A stretch of DNA of 11,276 nt from Alphaproteobacteria bacterium (GTDB taxonomy: Bacteria > Pseudomonadota > Alphaproteobacteria > Micavibrionales > SZUA-601), in assembly GCA_003250865.1 (NCBI GenBank), contig QKJH01000013.1:1-11276 (forward strand), given 5' to 3'. The notes beneath the pieces were generated by a model. It was not told the origin of the DNA. It ran no database searches and saw nothing but the letters and a program-made list of their open reading frames with translations. The stretch's first letter is position 1; the number at the start of each line of letters is the position of its first letter. The position numbers and the translations under genes were made by a program. Shown here piece after piece: positions 7,097 through 11,276 of the stretch.

Positions 7097-7636
7097 TTAC
7101 GGTGTTTCATGCGCTATTTCAATAAGGCGATGAACATTGTGCAAAATACCGTAAAACAATGGAAAAAGAGCAATGGAAAAAACGCACCCAATAACAACTG
7201 GTATCAACGGAATAAAAGCCTGCGATAATAAGCTGTATAGTGCCCATAGGGAAAACTGCCCCAACAGCGTCATAATACCGTAAACCAACCATTGCGCCAA
7301 AAACTGCTGGCCACTTAGAAAACGGGACTGTACAACAATTATCCAGCGCATGGACACGAGGACAAAAGCATTTACTCCAACAGTCAGACCAACCAGCAAA
7401 TCCATCACTATACCAGTACCAAAAGCCAAAGAGGCAGGAAATACTTTCGGACGGAAGACTGCCCAATAATATATAACGCTATAAATAAACGGCGGTAGGA
7501 TTTTATCATACCCGCCCACATGTACGGGCATAATAGACAACAAAATAGCTCCTACCAGAACCATAACAGGAAGAACATAGCTTGATATAATCAGCCATTT
7601 TGCAGGGATTTGCTGTTCGATTGCCATTGTCCGCAT
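7097..7636 (-). CDS. mreD: MreD, rod shape-determining membrane protein
   Basis: A small polytopic protein of 179 residues, with five or six hydrophobic segments from about residue 14 to the C-terminus. It includes PPFIYSVIYYWAVFRP at about 48-63 and FGTGIVMDLLVGLTVGVNAF at about 72-91, which are typical MreD patterns. MreD is a poorly conserved inner-membrane component of the MreBCD complex that links the cytoskeleton to PBP2-RodA. The assignment rests on these patterns and on its position directly after mreC. The start at 7636 lies 5 nt after the mreC stop. A second ATG three codons later (7625-7627) is equally plausible; neither has a clear Shine-Dalgarno, consistent with coupling to mreC translation. 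Confidence 0.93.
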   Translation of the reverse strand: MRTMAIEQQIPAKWLIISSYVLPVMVLVGAILLSIMPVHVGGYDKILPPFIYSVIYYWAVFRPKVFPASLAFGTGIVMDLLVGLTVGVNAFVLVSMRWIIVVQSRFLSGQQFLAQWLVYGIMTLLGQFSLWALYSLLSQAFIPLIPVVIGCVFSIALFPLFYGILHNVHRLIEIAHETP

Positions 7637-7641
7637 ACTTT

Positions 7642-8565
7642 CTACTGCGCCTTTACGGGAGAGGTTCCGTTACCGGAATATACGGGGTCGGTTTTTTCTT
7701 CATCCGCAAGAGGCATACGCATACCAAAATCAACAATCTGCACATATTCCAACCGCTGTAAATCCGCAAGCGGACGGACGCGTATTTCATTCCCGGGAAC
7801 AACTTCGTCCACAATGGCAACGGGAATACCAGGGATATAGATACCGCCATGTCCGGATGTCACCAAACGGTCGCCACGTTCAACACTGGCACCATCAGGG
7901 AGATAAATCAGTTTTGGTTTATCGTTATTGTCACCGGCAACGATAGCGCGTTGGCGCGAACGCTCAATCACAACCGGCACGCGGGAGTTCAAATCGGTCA
8001 ACAGAATAACACGCGATGCTTTGCTGCCGGTTTCAGAAATTCTTCCTACCAGACCTTTGCCTGTCAGGACACTTTGTCCTTCTTTGACCCCATTGCGGGT
8101 ACCGGCCCACACAATAACGCTATGCACAAATGGACCGCCCGGATCGGCGATAACCCTTGCAGAAACAAAAGATTTGCGCCCCATATCATTTAAATTAACA
8201 AGTTCACGCAAAGAGCGGTTTTCAGCCTCGAGCTGTAAAGCTTTTTCATACCATTTGTACAGTTTGGCGTTTTCTTCGGCCAATCGGGCATTCATGGAAA
8301 CCAGATTGGAAATACCGGTGACATGATCAACCCAGTTTGACACGGCGTAAATCGGTTTTACTGCCGTTGCCATAACAGGAGCAATCGCATCATACGCTAA
8401 AGAGCGTGTTTCGCTCAGCAAATTGGGGTGAATCTGGGATACCACCATTAATATCAGGGAAACAGCAATCAAAAAAGCAGAAGACAACCGCTCCGCCAGC
8501 TGCATGATTGGTTCATACATCCATGAAACGGTTTTCGGTGTATTTCTTCTGGAATGATGATTCAC
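7642..8565 (-). CDS. mreC: MreC, rod shape-determining periplasmic scaffold
   Basis: A 307-residue bitopic protein. It has a cytoplasmic N-terminus, one membrane helix at about 29-45 (SAFLIAVSLILMVVSQI), a coiled coil at about 88-124 (NARLAEENAKL...LEAENRSLRELV) and the beta-rich MreC domain after it. Family landmarks include ARVIADPGGPF, NGVKEGQSVLTGKGLVGRI, SRVILLTDLNSRVPV and GDRLVTSGHGGIYIPGIPVA. MreC binds and activates PBP2 in the periplasm. The start codon is GTG at 8563-8565, supported by AGGAGA 5 nt upstream and by the right N-terminal length. The gene follows mreB by 16 nt and precedes mreD by 5 nt, so expression is coordinated. Confidence 0.96.
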   Translation of the reverse strand: MNHHSRRNTPKTVSWMYEPIMQLAERLSSAFLIAVSLILMVVSQIHPNLLSETRSLAYDAIAPVMATAVKPIYAVSNWVDHVTGISNLVSMNARLAEENAKLYKWYEKALQLEAENRSLRELVNLNDMGRKSFVSARVIADPGGPFVHSVIVWAGTRNGVKEGQSVLTGKGLVGRISETGSKASRVILLTDLNSRVPVVIERSRQRAIVAGDNNDKPKLIYLPDGASVERGDRLVTSGHGGIYIPGIPVAIVDEVVPGNEIRVRPLADLQRLEYVQIVDFGMRMPLADEEKTDPVYSGNGTSPVKAQ

Positions 8566-8570
8566 CGAGT

Positions 8571-8576
8571 TCTCCT
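8571..8576 (-). promoter_or_regulatory. Ribosome binding site of mreC
   Basis: Minus-strand AGGAGA lies 5 nt before the GTG at 8563-8565. It is the strongest ribosome site inside the shape operon and is what decides for the GTG start. Confidence 0.8.
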
Positions 8577-8581
8577 AAGTT

Positions 8582-9622
8582 TTAATAACGCCCAACCAGA
8601 ACATTCTTAAGCGTTTTCATTTCTTCCAAAGCACGCCCCGTACCCAAAGCAACACAGGTCAACGGATTTTCCGCCGCTGAAACCGGCAAACCAGTTGCAT
8701 GGCGCAGCACATAATCCAGATTATTCAGCAAAGCCCCTCCGCCGGTAAGCACAATGCCCTTGTCTACAATATCGGCCGCCAATTCAGGAGCCGTATGTTC
8801 CAAGGCAACTTTGACGGCCTCAATAATGGAACCAACCGGCTCTGACAGCGCTTCGGCAACCTGACGCTGGGAAATAACTAGTTCTTTTGGCACACCATTC
8901 ATCAAATCACGGCCTTTGATTTCCATGATTTCACCTTCGCCTTCTTCGGGCGGACAAGCAGTACCGATTGTTTTTTTGATATTTTCTGCAGAGGACTCGC
9001 CGATAAGCAAATTCTGTGTCCGGCGGATATAAGAAATAATGGCATCATCCATCTTGTCGCCACCCACACGCACCGAACGCGCATAAACAATGCCTCCCAG
9101 CGAAATCACGGCCACCTCGGTCGTACCGCCGCCAATATCCACCACCATGGATCCCGTCGGTTCAGTCACGGGAAGACCCGCACCAATCGCTGCGGCCATC
9201 GGTTCTTCGATAAGTTCAACATGGCGTGCGCCGGCACTCAGTGCCGATTCTTCAATGGCGCGACGTTCCACCGCGGTCGAACCGGATGGAACACAAATAA
9301 TCATTTGCGGGCTGGCAAAAGAGCGACGGTTATGCACTTTGTGAATAAAGTGCTTAATCATTTCCTCGGCAACGTCAAAATCGGCAATAACACCGTCACG
9401 CAAAGGACGAATGGCCGTGATGTTACCCGGTGTACGACCCAGCATCAGCTTGGCCTCGTTTCCGACAGCTAAAACATGTTTTTTGCCGCGGCTTTCCGTG
9501 ATGGCAACAACAGAGGGTTCATTCAAAACAATACCGTGCCCACGCACATAAACCAGTGTATTGGCGGTTCCAAGGTCAATCGCCATATCGGCGGACAATA
9601 ATCCAAGAATTTTTGAAAACAT
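8582..9622 (-). CDS. mreB: MreB, actin-like rod shape-determining protein
   Basis: 346 residues, the standard MreB length. It has actin-fold signatures: phosphate-1 loop DLGTANT (16-22), the LIEEPMAAAIGAG connecting segment (137-149), phosphate-2 loop DIGGGTTE (162-169) and the adenosine-binding TGGGALL (293-299). The N-terminal MFSKILGLLSADM is the short amphipathic or hydrophobic lead-in that helps Gram-negative MreB lie on the inner membrane. MreB polymerises with ATP and orients the RodA-PBP2 machinery. It is the first gene of the mreBCD-mrdA-rodA unit, with its own upstream region (9623-9788) containing a candidate promoter and two inverted repeats. The ATG at 9620-9622 has only a weak Shine-Dalgarno. 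No unusual residues were noticed. Confidence 0.98.
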   Translation of the reverse strand: MFSKILGLLSADMAIDLGTANTLVYVRGHGIVLNEPSVVAITESRGKKHVLAVGNEAKLMLGRTPGNITAIRPLRDGVIADFDVAEEMIKHFIHKVHNRRSFASPQMIICVPSGSTAVERRAIEESALSAGARHVELIEEPMAAAIGAGLPVTEPTGSMVVDIGGGTTEVAVISLGGIVYARSVRVGGDKMDDAIISYIRRTQNLLIGESSAENIKKTIGTACPPEEGEGEIMEIKGRDLMNGVPKELVISQRQVAEALSEPVGSIIEAVKVALEHTAPELAADIVDKGIVLTGGGALLNNLDYVLRHATGLPVSAAENPLTCVALGTGRALEEMKTLKNVLVGRY

Positions 9623-9677
9623 TGAAAAGCTCGTTGCGTTTGGTGTTAAATCCGTTTTTACAGGTACTCTTTGGGCA

Positions 9678-9716
9678 GGAATCCCGTCCGCTTTATCTTA
9701 TTAGCGGATTTATTCC
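9678..9716 (-). promoter_or_regulatory. Nested inverted repeat in the mreB leader
   Basis: An inner stem of 6 bp (TCCGCT at 9687-9692 with AGCGGA at 9703-9708, 10-nt loop) is enclosed by an outer 5-bp stem (GGAAT at 9678-9682 with ATTCC at 9712-9716). The internal loop is 4 and 3 nt. It lies 56-94 nt before the mreB ATG, inside the probable 5' untranslated region. No T-run follows on the minus strand, so it is not an ordinary terminator. It may be an RNA hairpin or a protein site. Confidence 0.4.
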
Positions 9717-9735
9717 GTTTTGACCAGTCCGGAAT

Positions 9736-9754
9736 CGAATCATAGCGTGATTCG
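9736..9754 (-). promoter_or_regulatory. Candidate mreB promoter -10 inside a perfect 7-bp dyad
   Basis: CGAATCA at 9736-9742 and TGATTCG at 9748-9754 are perfect inverted repeats around a 5-nt centre. On the minus strand, TATGAT (9739-9744), a good sigma70 -10 hexamer, overlaps one arm. No convincing -35 was found 16-18 nt upstream, so the promoter call is tentative. If it is right, the dyad is placed as an operator would be. Confidence 0.4.
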
Positions 9755-9788
9755 TTTGATTATTGATTAACAAAGCCTTCAGGCATAG

Positions 9789-9822
9789 AAAAAAGCGGGG
9801 GAAAATTCCGCCCGCTTTTTTT
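9789..9822 (-). terminator. Intrinsic terminator after the porin gene
   Basis: An 11-bp perfect stem is formed by AAAAAAGCGGG at 9789-9799 and CCCGCTTTTTT at 9811-9821, with T-rich flanks on both strands. On the minus strand it lies 22 nt after the porin stop codon and ends in a U-run, a standard intrinsic terminator. It separates the porin from the mreB promoter region. By sequence it could also act on plus-strand transcripts, but no plus-strand gene leads into it. Confidence 0.88.
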
Positions 9823-9843
9823 GATAAGTGTTATGACTTCAGA

Positions 9844-10935
9844 TTAGAAGTTAACAGCTGTACCCAACAATACAGAAACTGCATCGTTGCTGGCAGCAGC
9901 GGTTTCGCCGTCATCGTAGTCATATACGTTTACGGAACCGCGGAACGTCATGCCCGGGCCGAAAGCGTATGTAGCACCAACAGAGTAACGATCCAATTCG
10001 TCATCTGCGTTAGCACCGTTTTCGTATTGCGAGTTGAAGTACGAAGCACCGAAGGTGTACGGGCCGTATTCATAGTTGGCACCGAATACCCAGTTTTCTG
10101 TGTCTTCGTCGCTGTCAGCAGCGCCATTGTCGGTGTTATAAGCAACACCCAATGTCAAGGCATCAAACGATGTGCTCAAACCAACGTTCCACTCTGCATA
10201 ATCATCCAAAGTTGAAGTTTGTTCTTGACCCAGTTTACCCAAGGTATAACCGGCACCAACAGCAACGCCAACGCCTTCGAATTCGCCATCGTAACGAACA
10301 GCAGCATCGTATACGTCAACAACTGTATCGGCTGTGTTGTCTATGTACATAGCGCCTAAACCGCCAACTTTCGTACCGTCAAAAGCTTGTACGTCCGGGG
10401 TGTAAGAAACACCGGCTTGGAAGCCATTGAATTTCGGTGTGATGTAGGTGATTTTGTCGGTGTCTTCGCTGTAGGTCATACCGTAATCGTTGTCAGCACC
10501 AAAGTTGGCGTGTACATCGAAGAAACGGAATTTCGGGTCGTAACCGTCAACCAGTTCGTCAGCAGCAGGAGCTACAACTTGCAACAAGTAAGAAGCGCTG
10601 TCTTCCGAACCCATGATTACTTTACCCCAGTTACCGGCGAAGTAGATGTTGTTTTCGTCAATCGGGTCCGCAGCTGTACCACCAACATTGGCGTTTTCAG
10701 CTTCCAATTCGATTTTAACACCAACGGTCAAGCCGTTATCCAAAGTGGTTTCACCTTTAAAGTGAACTTCGGTATCACGACGCAAATCCGTGCTGGATTT
10801 GTTCAGATCGTTGTCTTGATCAACGTAACCGATGTAACCGTAGTAGTAACCACCAAGGTCAAGATCAAGTTCAGCATGAGCCGGGGTAGCAGCAAAAGCA
10901 ACAATAGCTGTACCGGCAAGAAGAAGTTTTTTCAT
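9844..10935 (-). CDS. Outer membrane general porin (Gram-negative porin family)
   Basis: 363 residues from the ATG at 10933-10935. A classical signal peptide, MKKLLLAGTAIVAFAATPAHA, is followed by the mature start ELDLDLGGYYYGY. The rest alternates amphipathic beta strands with acidic, Gly/Asn/Asp-rich loops. It includes LRRDTEVHFKGETTLDNGLTVGVKIELE (early strands) and NIYFAGNWGKVIMGSEDSAS, a typical porin segment leading into the constriction loop. It ends in a terminal phenylalanine (TAVNF), the sorting signal for the BAM complex. The predicted role is a trimeric diffusion channel in the outer membrane. The strong Shine-Dalgarno GGAGG, tight terminator and rich promoter region suggest high, regulated expression. 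An upstream in-frame ATG at 11088 would add 51 residues before the signal peptide and is rejected. Substrate selectivity cannot be read from the sequence. Confidence 0.93.
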   Translation of the reverse strand: MKKLLLAGTAIVAFAATPAHAELDLDLGGYYYGYIGYVDQDNDLNKSSTDLRRDTEVHFKGETTLDNGLTVGVKIELEAENANVGGTAADPIDENNIYFAGNWGKVIMGSEDSASYLLQVVAPAADELVDGYDPKFRFFDVHANFGADNDYGMTYSEDTDKITYITPKFNGFQAGVSYTPDVQAFDGTKVGGLGAMYIDNTADTVVDVYDAAVRYDGEFEGVGVAVGAGYTLGKLGQEQTSTLDDYAEWNVGLSTSFDALTLGVAYNTDNGAADSDEDTENWVFGANYEYGPYTFGASYFNSQYENGANADDELDRYSVGATYAFGPGMTFRGSVNVYDYDDGETAAASNDAVSVLLGTAVNF

Positions 10936-10943
10936 TTGTATTT

Positions 10944-10948
10944 CCTCC
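10944..10948 (-). promoter_or_regulatory. Ribosome binding site of the porin gene
   Basis: Minus-strand GGAGG (followed by AAA) lies 8 nt before the ATG at 10933-10935 and fixes the start at the signal peptide. A 5-bp hairpin (GCCCT at 10955-10959 with AGGGC at 10973-10977) lies just upstream in the leader. Confidence 0.85.
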
Positions 10949-11035
10949 AGAAGTGCCCTTTTTAGAATGTTTAGGGCTGGGTTGAAATTTGAGAAGCCAA
11001 AAACGAAGATACGCTGTTTGCGGCCGTCTACCCCG

Positions 11036-11066
11036 GTATTAAACGCCTGCGTTTGAGCTTCGTCAA
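11036..11066 (-). promoter_or_regulatory. Candidate sigma70-type porin promoter
   Basis: On the minus strand, TTGACG (11061-11066) is followed at 17-19 nt by an AT-rich -10 candidate (TTTAAT or TAATAC within 11036-11043). This would give a 5' leader of roughly 95 nt before the porin ATG. The spacing to the best hexamer is slightly long, which fits an activator-dependent promoter. Confidence 0.5.
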
Positions 11067-11073
11067 CACAATG

Positions 11074-11089
11074 TGTGACAAAAATCACA
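11074..11089 (-). promoter_or_regulatory. CRP-like binding site (TGTGA-N6-TCACA)
   Basis: TGTGA at 11074-11078 and TCACA at 11085-11089 are separated by 6 nt, an exact match to the CRP half-sites. The site lies 7 nt upstream of the candidate -35, centred roughly 50 nt upstream of the expected transcription start, where a CRP/FNR-family regulator could activate. The match is seen directly; which regulator binds is inference. Confidence 0.55.
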
Positions 11090-11276
11090 TAATTTTACCT
11101 TTCTGTTGCATAAAAAACACAATTTTGCGGTAAAAGTTAACAAGAATTAATTGTTATTTTTCATATTGTTGTATTTATTAAGGGTTTTAAAATGCTATTC
11201 TTGTTTTTACAAAAAAAGAGCTCATTTATATGTAGGACTTTGGCAAACTTATGGGATGACAAAGCCGCTATTCCTT
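11090..11276. other. AT-rich region upstream of the porin, no gene seen
   Basis: No convincing reading frame enters from the right edge on either strand. Apart from the dyad at 11138-11156, I see an imperfect inverted repeat (GGACTTTG near 11233 with CAAAGCC near 11260) that is not followed by a T-run. The stretch is most likely distal promoter DNA and intergenic spacer. Confidence 0.4.
11138..11156. promoter_or_regulatory. Dyad TAACAA-N7-TTGTTA upstream of the porin
   Basis: A perfect 6-bp inverted repeat around 7 nt in an AT-rich stretch about 200 nt upstream of the porin ATG. It also contains TTAA-N6-TTAA (11137-11150), one base short of the CtrA spacing TTAA-N7-TTAA. A binding site is possible, but chance is a serious alternative in DNA this AT-rich. 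Confidence 0.25.

Noticed and set aside
10387..10965. 192-codon plus-strand open frame antisense to the porin
   Set aside because: Explained by the biased codon use of the porin on the other strand. The valine-rich translation is typical of a shadow frame.
10936..11088. N-terminal extension of the porin from an ATG at 11088
   Set aside because: It would place 51 residues before a classical signal peptide, while the ATG at 10933-10935 has a strong GGAGG ribosome site. The extension also covers the likely promoter.
11137..11150. CtrA binding site upstream of the porin
   Set aside because: The half-sites are TTAA-N6-TTAA, one base short of the CtrA spacing, in a very AT-rich stretch.

Overview
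The window looks like a chromosomal segment of an alphaproteobacterium with moderate G+C (about 45-55% in the core genes sampled by eye). The main reasons are a ChvG/ChvI-type two-component pair with a very characteristic alphaproteobacterial ChvI sequence, an mreB-mreC-mreD-mrdA-rodA cluster in the order usual for that class, and a major porin of the alphaproteobacterial/rhodospirillalean style. Genus and species cannot be read from the sequence.

Layout, left to right. Positions 1-995 hold the start of a ChvG-like sensor kinase gene (cut by the left edge) and its response regulator chvI, both on the minus strand and 16 nt apart. Positions 1074-2606 hold comM/yifB on the minus strand. Positions 2613-3239 hold an apparent insertion: a 31% G+C gene for a small membrane-anchored protein, followed by a second, truncated copy of the first 35 codons of comM. 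An intergenic region (3240-3422) with a long dyad separates this from a plus-strand gene of unknown function (3423-4022), which converges on the elongasome operon. Positions 4024-9622 hold that operon on the minus strand, transcribed mreB, mreC, mreD, mrdA, rodA. It encodes the actin-like filament, its membrane partners, the PBP2 transpeptidase and the RodA glycosyltransferase that together build lateral cell wall. Positions 9844-10935 hold a porin gene with a strong Shine-Dalgarno, a signal peptide and a clear bidirectional-type terminator. Its upstream region carries a perfect TGTGA-N6-TCACA site next to a sigma70-like promoter.

The most unusual structure is at comM. The live gene (copy A, 2502-2606) and an upstream remnant (copy B, 3135-3239) share 105 bp that start exactly at the ATG. 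They differ at 11 positions, and all 11 are silent third-codon changes. Copy B then runs into unrelated sequence and stops after 39 codons. An AT-rich gene lies between the two. This fits acquisition of a cargo gene together with a diverged allele of comM (or at least of its 5' end), so that comM stays intact while the cargo gene comes under the old comM promoter. No integrase, transposase or recognisable mobile-element ends are present. Nothing else in the window resembles a CRISPR array, IS element, tRNA or rRNA gene.
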